A DNA stretch of 49,608 bases from IMG/VR virus record IMGVR_UViG_3300047564_004084, positions 1 through 49,608 of that record; one strand, written 5' to 3'. This document shows positions 43,117-49,608 of the stretch, piece by piece. The position numbers and the translations under genes were made by a program. The DNA is from a virus. Every line of letters begins with the position of its first letter. The first letter of the stretch is position 1. Under the pieces are notes generated by a model, which worked only from the letters and a program-made list of their open reading frames with translations, did not search any database and was not told the origin of the DNA.

Positions 43117-43767
43117 ATGAAACTAATCAGAGAAGAAATAGAATCAGTAAATTTTATTACTGAAGAAAATAACGGAAAAAAATCATTGTACATAGAAGGG
43201 GTTTTCTTACAGGGAAATATAAAGAACCGAAATGGTCGCATGTATCCAATGGAAACTCTTAGACGTGAAGTTGGTAGATATAATGAAGCACATGTTCAAG
43301 CAGGAAGAGCTCTTGGTGAGTTGGGACACCCTGATGGTCCTACTGTTAATTTAGATAGAGTTTCTCATAAAATTGTTTCATTGAAAGAAAGTGGAAATAA
43401 TTTTATTGGTAAAGCAAAGATTCTTTCAACCCCAATGGGTAAAATTGCAGAATCTCTTATTAGCGAAGGAGTAAAACTAGGCGTTTCTTCTCGTGGTATT
43501 GGGTCATTAAAACCAACAAGAGAAGGATTCAATGTTGTTGGTGATGACTTTATGCTTGCGACTGCTGCAGATATTGTAGCAGATCCTTCCGCTCCAGATG
43601 CTTTTGTTGAAGGAATTATGGAAGGAAAAGAATGGGTATGGGATGGTGGTATTCTTCGTGAAAAACTTGCAGAGCAAACTAAGCGTAGAATCAACACTTT
43701 AGTTGATCAAAAAAGACTAGAAGAACATAAGTTAGACTTATTCAATAATTTTCTAAATAGTCTTTAA
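43117..43767 (+). CDS. 21: Prohead protease gp21
   Basis: The 216-residue protein carries the family motifs: YIEGVFLQGNIKNRNGRMYP, GRALGELGHPDGPTVNLDRV with the catalytic His71, and GVKLGVSSRGIGSL with the nucleophile Ser124 or Ser125. LATAADIVADPSAPDAFVEG follows. gp21 is assembled inside the prohead, activates itself, degrades the core and trims gp23 and other head proteins at [L/I]-x-E sites. Length and placement before gp22 match T4. It is preceded after five bases by the small 89-residue gene. Confidence 0.94.
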   Translation: MKLIREEIESVNFITEENNGKKSLYIEGVFLQGNIKNRNGRMYPMETLRREVGRYNEAHVQAGRALGELGHPDGPTVNLDRVSHKIVSLKESGNNFIGKAKILSTPMGKIAESLISEGVKLGVSSRGIGSLKPTREGFNVVGDDFMLATAADIVADPSAPDAFVEGIMEGKEWVWDGGILREKLAEQTKRRINTLVDQKRLEEHKLDLFNNFLNSL

Positions 43768-43777
43768 AATTATATTT

Positions 43778-43786
43778 TAATAAATA
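43778..43786 (+). promoter_or_regulatory. T4-type late promoter box (TAATAAATA) of gp22
   Basis: TAATAAATAAATATAG lies in the 57-base gap after gp21, 38 bases before the gp22 ATG. It can be read as two overlapping AATAAATA boxes. CGGAGAG (43813-43819) provides the ribosome site. Confidence 0.62.
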
Positions 43787-43824
43787 AATATAGATTAAAT
43801 TTCAAGGTTAATCGGAGAGTTCAA

Positions 43825-44991
43825 ATGTCTCGTGGTAACAATTTACAAGAAATGGAAGCAGGCACTAAGCAATCCAGAACCGCTGTTAACAGTGGAGCTT
43901 CAGCTGCTGATCCAATGGGCAAACTAACAACAGGAATCCCTGATGGTCAAACTGGCGGTTGGGAAGATCTGGGTGGCCCAACACCAGAAAATTATAAGTC
44001 TGATGATGATTCATCAAAATTAAAAACTCCTGGTGCTACTCTTAAGCAAGTTAAGAATGTAGTAAACAAAGGAGCTGGTGCTGCTGATGGAATGAAGACC
44101 CTCAATAAGTCTTCTGCTGTGAAGGAAGAAGAGGAGCTTGATGACGAAGTTATTACTGAAGAAGATGATGAGGAAGTTACCGCAGAGGTAGAAGAAGCAG
44201 AAGCAGAAGAAGAGGAAGAAGTTGCTGCAGAGGAAGAAGTAGAAGAAACCATTGAGTATGAAATTGAAGAAGATCTCAATGCACTACTGAATATTGATAC
44301 CGAAGTAGAACTTTCAGAAGAGTTCAAAGAAAAGGCAAAGACAATCTTTGAGTCAGCTATCAATTCTAAAGTTTCTGAAATCACCTCTTCATTGGAAGAG
44401 CAATATTCGATTGCTCTCCAAGAAGAAGTTGAAGAAATTAGATCAGCTCTTACTGAAAGAGTTGATTCTTATCTTGAATATGTTTCTGGCGAGTGGATCG
44501 ATGAAAATAAACTCGCTGTTGAAAATGGTCTGAAGGAAGAGTTAACCGAATCCTTCATGACTGGTCTCAAGGACCTTTTTGAAGCACATTATGTATCAAT
44601 CCCTGAAGATAAATATAATGTTCTAGAGAGCATGGTAGAAAAACTTGATGAAATGGAGACAAAACTCAACGAGCAAATTGAGAAAAACGTTTCCCTAAAC
44701 AAGCGTCTCGCAGAGGCGGTTGCAGATGGAATCTTTGATCAGGTTTCCGAGGGTCTAGCAGACACTCAGAAAGAAAAGCTCGCTTCACTTGCCGAAAGTG
44801 TTGAGTTTGAAAGTGAGGAAGAATATCGTGAAAAACTGGAAACATTGAGAGAATCATATTTCTCATCAAGATCAGTTTCTCAAACAGCAAAATCTGAAAC
44901 CCTATCTGAGGGTGTAGACAGAGCTCCTGAATCATATTCAGGTAACATGGCTGCTTACCTAAAGACACTTTCAGCATTTCGCCAAGGCTGA
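43825..44991 (+). CDS. 22: Prohead core scaffold protein gp22
   Basis: The 388-residue protein is highly acidic and helical. An N-terminal region of two related units (VNSGASAADPMGKL and VNKGAGAADGMKTL) is followed by a Glu/Asp run (about 95-150, DEEVTAEVEEAEAEEEEEV). Then come long coiled-coil helices (EFKEKAKTIFESAINSKV, EEIRSALTERVDSYLEYVSG, EWIDENKLAVENGLKEELTE) typical of gp22, and a conserved end NMAAYLKTLSAFRQG. gp22 is the main scaffold inside the prohead and is digested by gp21. It is longer than T4 gp22 (269), largely because of the repeated N-terminus and acidic run. gp23 follows directly. Confidence 0.9.
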   Translation: MSRGNNLQEMEAGTKQSRTAVNSGASAADPMGKLTTGIPDGQTGGWEDLGGPTPENYKSDDDSSKLKTPGATLKQVKNVVNKGAGAADGMKTLNKSSAVKEEEELDDEVITEEDDEEVTAEVEEAEAEEEEEVAAEEEVEETIEYEIEEDLNALLNIDTEVELSEEFKEKAKTIFESAINSKVSEITSSLEEQYSIALQEEVEEIRSALTERVDSYLEYVSGEWIDENKLAVENGLKEELTESFMTGLKDLFEAHYVSIPEDKYNVLESMVEKLDEMETKLNEQIEKNVSLNKRLAEAVADGIFDQVSEGLADTQKEKLASLAESVEFESEEEYREKLETLRESYFSSRSVSQTAKSETLSEGVDRAPESYSGNMAAYLKTLSAFRQG

Positions 44992-45043
44992 ATTTAATAT
45001 TAATCAAACGTAAACAAACACACTTTTTAAGAGGTAAACGCAA

Positions 45044-46429
45044 ATGTTCAATAACGAGCATCTGCAGGAAAAGTGGGCACCTATCCTCAACTATGAGGGT
45101 CTTGATCAAATCAAGGATTCCCATCGTAGAGCGGTAACCGCAACCCTGCTAGAAAACCAAGAAAGATTTCTAAGAGAGCAGTCTGCATTCGAGCAGTCTG
45201 GTTCATTCCTTTCTGAAGCACCAACCAACGCTGTTGGTAATGGTGGTTACACTTCAGCTGGCGGTCAGACAGTTGCAGGTTTCGACCCTGTTCTGATCTC
45301 CCTAATTCGTCGTGCAATGCCTAACCTCGTTGCATACGATCTCGCAGGCGTTCAGCCAATGAGTGGTCCTACTGGACTCATCTTCGCAATGCGCTCCAAG
45401 TATGTTAACCAGAGTGGTACTGAAGCATTCTTCAATGAAGCAGATACTGCATTCTCTGGTCAAGATACAGGATACGACAACACCAATGGTTGGACCAATG
45501 GTGGTGTTGGTATGGGTACTACTGCTCAGGCAGGTTCAAACCCAGCTGTTCTAAACCCAACTTCAACAGCAACTCAAACCGACTACAATGTTGGTCAGGG
45601 TATGCGTACAGATTACGCTGAGAATCTTGGCGTATCTGATCAGTTCAACGAGATGGCATTCTCAATCGAGAAAGTCACCGTAACTGCTAAGTCCAGAGCA
45701 CTCAAGGCTGAGTACTCACTAGAGCTAGCACAAGACCTCAAGGCAATCCATGGTCTGAATGCTGAAGCAGAACTCGCAAATATTCTCTCAACAGAGATTC
45801 TTGCTGAGATCAACCGCGAAGTTATCAGAACCATCTACAAGACTGCTGAGCAGGGTGCTACTCTAAACACAGCAACTCCAGGTGTATTTGACCTAGATAT
45901 CGACTCCAACGGTCGTTGGTCAGTTGAGAAGTTCAAAGGTCTACTCTTCCAAATCGAGCGCGATGCTAACCAGATCGCACAAAGAACTCGTAGAGGAAAG
46001 GGCAACGTTATCATGTGTTCCGCAGACGTTGCTTCCGCACTAAGCATGGCTGGTGTACTTGATTACACCCCAGCTCTAAATGCAAACCTCAACGTTGACG
46101 ACACTGGTAACACCTTCGCTGGTGTTCTAATGGGTAAGTGGAGAGTTTATATCGATCCATATGCTGCAAACAACGCTGCTAACCAGTACTACGTTGTAGG
46201 TTATAAGGGTTCTTCCCCTTATGATGCAGGTCTGTTCTATTGCCCTTACGTTCCTCTCCAGATGGTACGTGCAGTTGGCGAGAACACCTTCCAGCCTAAG
46301 ATCGGCTTTAAGACTCGCTATGGTATCGTTGCTAACCCATTCGCACAGGGTACAGATGTTGGCGAAGGTGCTCTCACCACCAACAGCAACCGTTACTATA
46401 GAAGAGTTGCAGTTAAGAACCTCATGTGA
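45044..46429 (+). CDS. 23: Major capsid protein gp23
   Basis: Conserved gp23 stretches are abundant: FDPVLISLIRRAMPNLVAYD, GVQPMSGPTGLIFAMRSKY, ALKAEYSLELAQDLKAIHGL, AELANILSTEILAEINREVI and APCSAE-type region NVIMCSADVASALSMAGVLD. The N-terminal about 58 residues should be a propeptide: FLSEAPTN contains the gp21 recognition pattern L-x-E, with cleavage expected between Glu58 and Ala59. Length is 461 residues (521 in T4). The ribosome site AAGAGGT precedes the ATG by nine bases. Codon use is visibly richer in C-ending codons (AAC, CTC, ATC, TAC) than in neighbouring genes, as expected for the most abundant virion protein. A strong terminator follows. Confidence 0.97.
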   Translation: MFNNEHLQEKWAPILNYEGLDQIKDSHRRAVTATLLENQERFLREQSAFEQSGSFLSEAPTNAVGNGGYTSAGGQTVAGFDPVLISLIRRAMPNLVAYDLAGVQPMSGPTGLIFAMRSKYVNQSGTEAFFNEADTAFSGQDTGYDNTNGWTNGGVGMGTTAQAGSNPAVLNPTSTATQTDYNVGQGMRTDYAENLGVSDQFNEMAFSIEKVTVTAKSRALKAEYSLELAQDLKAIHGLNAEAELANILSTEILAEINREVIRTIYKTAEQGATLNTATPGVFDLDIDSNGRWSVEKFKGLLFQIERDANQIAQRTRRGKGNVIMCSADVASALSMAGVLDYTPALNANLNVDDTGNTFAGVLMGKWRVYIDPYAANNAANQYYVVGYKGSSPYDAGLFYCPYVPLQMVRAVGENTFQPKIGFKTRYGIVANPFAQGTDVGEGALTTNSNRYYRRVAVKNLM

Positions 46430-46452
46430 TCTAAGATCCATAAGGTCTGTTC

Positions 46453-46477
46453 AGAGGGTCTTCGGACCCTCTTTTTT
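46453..46477 (+). terminator. Strong intrinsic terminator after gp23
   Basis: AGAGGGTC (46453-46460) pairs perfectly with GACCCTCT (46465-46472) around the very stable tetraloop TTCG, and five further T's follow. It ends the gp23 transcript. A near-identical copy stands at 46811-46836. Confidence 0.95.
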
Positions 46478-46483
46478 ATTGGG

Positions 46484-46512
46484 TTGACTAAACAAACATC
46501 TTATCTTATAAT
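46484..46512 (+). promoter_or_regulatory. Host-type sigma70 promoter (TTGACT-17-TATAAT)
   Basis: The -35 element TTGACT (46484-46489) and the perfect -10 element TATAAT (46507-46512) are spaced by exactly 17 bases, five of six and six of six matches to consensus. Transcription would start near 46519, about 20 bases before ATG 46538. It lies right behind the gp23 terminator. This is the type of promoter used early by T4-like phages through the host polymerase, and is unexpected within the late genes. Confidence 0.82.
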
Positions 46513-46537
46513 CTGATCATAGTCACAGTTTAAAAGT

Positions 46538-46807
46538 ATGTCTTCTATAATTACTGGCGGTCCAGTACATAATTATAAATTCAAATCTCTTTCAAACAGA
46601 AAAGGTAAATCTGCAAACTATCCCTGGTATAGTACTCCAGTTGGTGGTTGGTTTTTTAAAGCAGTATCAAAAGAAGATCTTGATAATGATAAAGGTCGTC
46701 CAGGATTTCCAAAAGGTCTTTCTCAAAAAGGAATTAAGTGGAAATCTGAACGGGTATTTTGTGAAGAAACTAAACAGTATGGTTATTACTGTGAGCGAGT
46801 AAAATAA
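46538..46807 (+). CDS. Small basic protein in a sigma70-driven cassette (89 residues)
   Basis: MSSIITGGPVHNYKFKSLSN is followed by YPWYSTPVGGWFFKAV, GRPGFPKGLSQKGIKWKSE and QYGYYCERVK. It is basic and aromatic, with two Cys. The pattern 'YPWY-TPVGG-FF--------D-----RP--P--L---G-K' is one I associate with small uncharacterised cyanophage proteins; no biochemical function is known to me. The ribosome site is weak (AGTTTAAAAGT). It has its own consensus host promoter upstream and its own terminator downstream, so it forms an independent transcription unit, probably expressed early or throughout infection. An early host-takeover or regulatory role is inference from promoter type only. Confidence 0.75.
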   Translation: MSSIITGGPVHNYKFKSLSNRKGKSANYPWYSTPVGGWFFKAVSKEDLDNDKGRPGFPKGLSQKGIKWKSERVFCEETKQYGYYCERVK

Positions 46808-46810
46808 ACA

Positions 46811-46836
46811 AGAGGGTCTTCGGGCCCTCTTTTTTT
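46811..46836 (+). terminator. Strong intrinsic terminator after the 89-residue gene
   Basis: AGAGGGTC (46811-46818), loop TTCG and GGCCCTCT (46823-46830) form an 8-bp stem with one G-T pair, followed by six T's. It matches the gp23 terminator at all but one base, so the two flank the 89-residue gene as a direct repeat. Confidence 0.93.
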
Positions 46837-46861
46837 ATCTAAATACTTAGAAAAGGAAAAA

Positions 46862-47431
46862 ATGGCTGGTATATCTAAAGGATTTTTAGATTCTCAAATA
46901 AAAAATAGAAACTTTTTAGCTCCAACAGGATTTAAATTTACTCTGACTAGAGCACCAAAAGTTGCTTTTTTCAGTAACACATCAAATATTCCTGGAATTT
47001 CTTTAGGAGTTGCTAATCAACCATCATACTTAAAAGATATTGATATTCCTGGAGATAAGTTATCTTTTGATGATTTTTCTCTAAGATTTTTGGTAGATGA
47101 AAATCTAGAGAATTATATGGAAATACAAAATTGGATGCGTGGTTTGGGATTTCCAGAAAGTCTAAAAGAGATCAGAGATTTGCAAAGAGAATATAAGTAT
47201 GTCGATACTAGAGATTCAAAATTAATGAATATATATTCGGATGGTACATTATTAGTATTCAATAGTTCATATAAAACTCAATTTAAAGTGCAGTTTAATG
47301 ATTTATTCCCAGTAAATTTATCAGCACTAGAATTTGATGCAACAGACACTGGGGTAGAATACTTTACAGCGGAAGTAACATTCAAGTATACTTTATATAA
47401 CCTATTTGATGCAAAAGATAAGAGACTATGA
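46862..47431 (+). CDS. 3: gp3-like tail completion / sheath stabiliser protein (tail-tube fold)
   Basis: The 189-residue protein reads NRNFLAPTGFKFTLTRAPKV, ISLGVANQPSYLKDIDIPGD and FDDFSLRFLVDENLENYMEI, then QNWMRGLGFPESL. It has the strand-helix pattern of tail-tube-related proteins (compare gp19). Between gp23 and uvsY marine T4-like phages carry a protein annotated as gp3, the tail completion and sheath stabiliser, and I assign it so by position and wording of the conserved segments. A tube-initiator-type protein (gp54/gp48-like) is the main alternative. AAAAGGAAAA precedes the ATG. The gene ends overlapping uvsY by four bases (ATGA). Confidence 0.68.
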   Translation: MAGISKGFLDSQIKNRNFLAPTGFKFTLTRAPKVAFFSNTSNIPGISLGVANQPSYLKDIDIPGDKLSFDDFSLRFLVDENLENYMEIQNWMRGLGFPESLKEIRDLQREYKYVDTRDSKLMNIYSDGTLLVFNSSYKTQFKVQFNDLFPVNLSALEFDATDTGVEYFTAEVTFKYTLYNLFDAKDKRL

Positions 47432-47865
47432 CATTTGATCTTGAATCGATCCAAACCATGTGGGAAAGAGATTCCAAAATTGATCCAGATAATCTACATA
47501 CAGAATCCTTAAATATTCCAATTTTACATGCAAAATATTTCGATCTTTATAATAATATTATTCTACTAAAAAAGAAGGCAGAACAGCAAAGAAGAAATAT
47601 ACGACACGAAAGGTATGAATATTACACAGGTAAAGCAGATCCAGACGTTTACCTAGAAAATCCATTCCCAAAGAAAATCAGAGATAAAGAAACACTACAA
47701 AAGTATCTGGATGCAGACAAATCACTTTCAAATATTTGTTTGAAAATAGACTACTATGAAACTATGCTAAATTATATTGAGAGTATTTTAAAAATGATAC
47801 AAAACAGAACGTATCAAATTAAGAATGCAATCGAAGTAATTAAGTTTCAGGCTGGGTATGGTTGA
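47428..47865 (+). CDS. uvsY: UvsY recombination mediator
   Basis: This small helical protein of 145 residues has the order typical of T4 UvsY: LESIQTMWERDSKIDPDNLH, IPILHAKYFDLYNNIILLKK, RRNIRHERYEYYTGKADPDV and a C-terminal helix YIESILKMIQNRTYQIKNAI. UvsY loads the RecA-like UvsX recombinase onto gp32-coated single-stranded DNA. Size (137 in T4) and position directly before uvsW agree. It overlaps gp3 by four bases and uvsW by eight, so the three are coupled. Confidence 0.93.
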   Translation: MTFDLESIQTMWERDSKIDPDNLHTESLNIPILHAKYFDLYNNIILLKKKAEQQRRNIRHERYEYYTGKADPDVYLENPFPKKIRDKETLQKYLDADKSLSNICLKIDYYETMLNYIESILKMIQNRTYQIKNAIEVIKFQAGYG

Positions 47866-49330
47866 TAGTGCAAATCTGATTATAGAAAAGTCCAATGAGG
47901 TTTTCCTAAAAATTACAACTGAACCTCATATCGAATATGAACTAAGAGACTATTTTAAGTTTGAAGTACCCAATGCAAAATTCATGCCTCAATATAGAGG
48001 AAGAAATTGGAATGGAGAGATCCATTTATTCGATATGAGATCAAAACAAATTTACGTTGGTTTATTAGATAAAGTTATAAGTTTTTGTGATAATTACGGG
48101 TATAAGTATCAATTTAAAGATAATAAGTTCTATGGTCTTCCATATGAAGTAAATGAAACTATTTCATTTGAAGGAGTGAAGGACTATATGAATTCTATTT
48201 GTTCTCATTCCCCAAGACAGTATCAAATAGAGGGAGTATATGATGCTTTACGGCACAATCGAAAGTTATTGATAAGTCCAACTGCGTCAGGAAAAAGTCT
48301 GATGATCTACGCCCTCGTGCGGTATTATGTGGATAAAGGTCAAAAAATTCTTTTAGTTGTTCCAACGACATCTCTTGTATCTCAGATAGTCGGGGATTTT
48401 CGTGATTACGGGTGGGACGCAGATTCATATTGTCATCAAATATATTCGGGTAGAGAGAAGTATAGTGATCTTCCTGTTACAGTTTCTACTTGGCAATCTA
48501 TCTACAAATTAGAAAGATCATTCTTCGAAAAATACAATGTAATTATAGGCGATGAAGCTCATTTGTTCAAGAGCAAATCTCTTATATCAATAATGAGCAA
48601 ATCTCATCATGCAAAATATAGATTTGGATTTACTGGAACATTGGATGGAACACAAACTCATAAATGGGTTCTTGAGGGTTTATTTGGACCATCATATAAA
48701 GTAACTAGAACCGCAGAATTGATGGAGCAGGGACATCTATCTAAATTAGATATTCAATGTTTGGTTCTAAAGCATAATCCGCAAAAGTTTGAAACTTATG
48801 AAGATGAGATTCAATATTTAATCTCTCATGATAAAAGAAACAATTTTATTAAAAATTTAACTTTAGATTTAAAGGGAAATACATTAGTTTTGTATAGTAG
48901 AGTTTCTACTCATGGAGAACCATTATTTAATTTGATAAATAAGAATAAGAAAGATGACCGTAAGGTATTTTTTGTACATGGTGGAGTTGATGCTGAAGAG
49001 AGAGAATTGGTTAGAGAAATTACTGAAAGAGAGAATAACGCAATTATTGTTGCATCTTACGGAACGTTTTCTACCGGAATTAACATTCGAAATTTGCATA
49101 ATGTTATCTTTGCTTCTCCCAGCAAATCCAGAATAAGAAATCTACAATCAATAGGAAGAGTCCTTAGAAAAGGAAAAAATAAAACAAAGGCAATGCTTTA
49201 TGATATATCTGACGATTGCACAGTGAACTCTAGAAAAAATTATACGTTAAATCATCTAATAGAAAGAATTAAAATTTATAACGAAGAAAAATTTAATTAT
49301 GAAATAATCACTTTAAATTTTAAAAACTAA
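47858..49330 (+). CDS. uvsW: UvsW DNA/RNA helicase
   Basis: This superfamily 2 helicase has 490 residues. The N-terminal region is substrate-binding, with EYELRDYFKFEVPNAKFMPQ. Motif I is SPTASGKS (residues 140-147), motif II is GDEAH (DEAH 232-235), motif III-like FGFTGTLDGT, motif V ASYGTFSTGINIRNLHNVI and motif VI QSIGRVLRKG. UvsW unwinds branched DNA and R-loops and drives the switch to recombination-dependent replication late in infection. Its start overlaps uvsY by eight bases and its stop overlaps the next gene (TAATG). Confidence 0.95.
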   Translation: MVDSANLIIEKSNEVFLKITTEPHIEYELRDYFKFEVPNAKFMPQYRGRNWNGEIHLFDMRSKQIYVGLLDKVISFCDNYGYKYQFKDNKFYGLPYEVNETISFEGVKDYMNSICSHSPRQYQIEGVYDALRHNRKLLISPTASGKSLMIYALVRYYVDKGQKILLVVPTTSLVSQIVGDFRDYGWDADSYCHQIYSGREKYSDLPVTVSTWQSIYKLERSFFEKYNVIIGDEAHLFKSKSLISIMSKSHHAKYRFGFTGTLDGTQTHKWVLEGLFGPSYKVTRTAELMEQGHLSKLDIQCLVLKHNPQKFETYEDEIQYLISHDKRNNFIKNLTLDLKGNTLVLYSRVSTHGEPLFNLINKNKKDDRKVFFVHGGVDAEERELVREITERENNAIIVASYGTFSTGINIRNLHNVIFASPSKSRIRNLQSIGRVLRKGKNKTKAMLYDISDDCTVNSRKNYTLNHLIERIKIYNEEKFNYEIITLNFKN

Positions 49331-49608
49331 TGGAAGAAGATTTTTATGCTACTATTAAATTAAAAACCGGAGAAGAAATATTTGCAAAAGTTTCTGTTTC
49401 GGAAGAAAATCACGAAACGTTTCTTCTTATTACAAACCCAGTAGTATTATCTCCTATTGTAATAAGAAGCTCGTTATCTGGTTATAAAGTAGAACCGTGG
49501 CTAAAAACAGCATCCGATGATATGTTTATCATAAAAATGTCTGACGTTATTACAATCTCAGAATCATCAGACATTCAAATAATATCAATCTATCAGTCTT
49601 ATGAAAGA
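49330..49608 (+). CDS. Conserved small protein downstream of uvsW (partial, runs off the window)
   Basis: ATG 49330 shares one base with the uvsW stop. The 93 codons present have no stop: MEEDFYATIKLKTGEEIFAK, ETFLLITNPVVLSPIVI, GYKVEPWLKTASDDMFIIK and MSDVITISESSDIQIIS. The strand pattern ('IKL-TGEEI-A-V' followed by 'L--P---') resembles an Sm/LSm-like small beta barrel, and similar proteins follow uvsW in related phages as I recall. Function is not known. The C-terminus is outside the window. Confidence 0.68.
   Translation, partial: MEEDFYATIKLKTGEEIFAKVSVSEENHETFLLITNPVVLSPIVIRSSLSGYKVEPWLKTASDDMFIIKMSDVITISESSDIQIISIYQSYER

Noticed and set aside
43992-44384. 130-residue serine-rich open frame on the minus strand
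   Set aside because: It is the antisense of the Glu-rich run of gp22 (GAA/GAG read backwards as TTC/CTC and shifted to Ser codons). No start signal.
44666-45124. 152-residue open frame on the minus strand across the gp22-gp23 junction
   Set aside because: It crosses two certain genes and the gp23 ribosome site, has no recognisable domain and no promoter.
1-49608. tRNA genes, integrase, attachment sites or insertion sequences
   Set aside because: I searched by eye for cloverleaf 3' ends, recombinase motifs and terminal repeats and saw none. The only direct repeat flanking a gene is the terminator pair at 46453 and 46811.

Overview
The window is a contiguous piece of the late (virion) region of a T4-like marine myovirus. 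The best fit is a cyanophage of Prochlorococcus or Synechococcus. The reasons are the T4 core order gp8 ... gp13-gp14-gp15-gp16 ... gp17-gp18-gp19-gp20-gp67-gp21-gp22-gp23-gp3-uvsY-uvsW, AT-rich DNA, T4-type late promoter boxes (consensus TATAAATA/TAATAAATA), and long 'VSGIST'-rich fibre proteins typical of marine T4-like phages. A related marine host group such as Pelagibacter cannot be excluded, because no host-derived metabolic gene lies in the window. Every supported gene is on the + strand, most genes abut or overlap, and no gene-free stretch reaches 300 bases.

Layout. (1) 1-12,599, baseplate periphery and neck: the end of gp8; a 2,153-residue DUF4815-type structural protein carrying an internal Hint (intein-like) domain and a broken C-terminal S74 chaperone domain; a SET-domain protein; an 836-residue structural protein; two small proteins; then gp13 and gp14. 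(2) 12,639-14,076: gp15 (tail terminator/sheath stabiliser) and gp16 (small terminase). (3) 14,101-36,045: about 22 kb and 14 genes of fibre/adhesin material placed between small and large terminase. It holds a glycine-rich adhesin-like protein with a tail-fibre-assembly-type chaperone, several repeat-built fibre proteins, a subtilisin-like protease, a 1,683-residue beta-helix-type protein and a second, intact S74-terminated fibre. (4) 36,051-46,429, packaging, tail and head: gp17, a small zinc-ribbon protein, sheath gp18, tube gp19, portal gp20, prohead core gp67-like, a small conserved protein, protease gp21, scaffold gp22 and major capsid gp23. (5) 46,453-46,836: a small gene with its own near-consensus sigma70 promoter, bracketed by two almost identical terminators. 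(6) 46,862-end: a gp3-like tail completion protein, uvsY, uvsW and the start of a conserved small protein.

How the genes work together: gp20/67/21/22/23 build and mature the prohead. gp16/gp17 fill it. gp13/14/15/3 finish head and tail ends. gp18/gp19 form the contractile tail. The DUF4815, 836-residue and fibre proteins decorate the baseplate and recognise the host. uvsY/uvsW serve recombination-dependent replication. Late transcription appears to start from boxes that are often fused to the stop codon of the preceding gene.

The most unusual points are the frame-broken S74 domain next to a GC-rich proline repeat, the Hint domain with a non-canonical +1 residue, the SET and subtilase genes among virion genes, a beta module shared by neck, baseplate and fibre proteins, and the sigma70 cassette between duplicate terminators. 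All family assignments come from reading the sequence; no database search was run.
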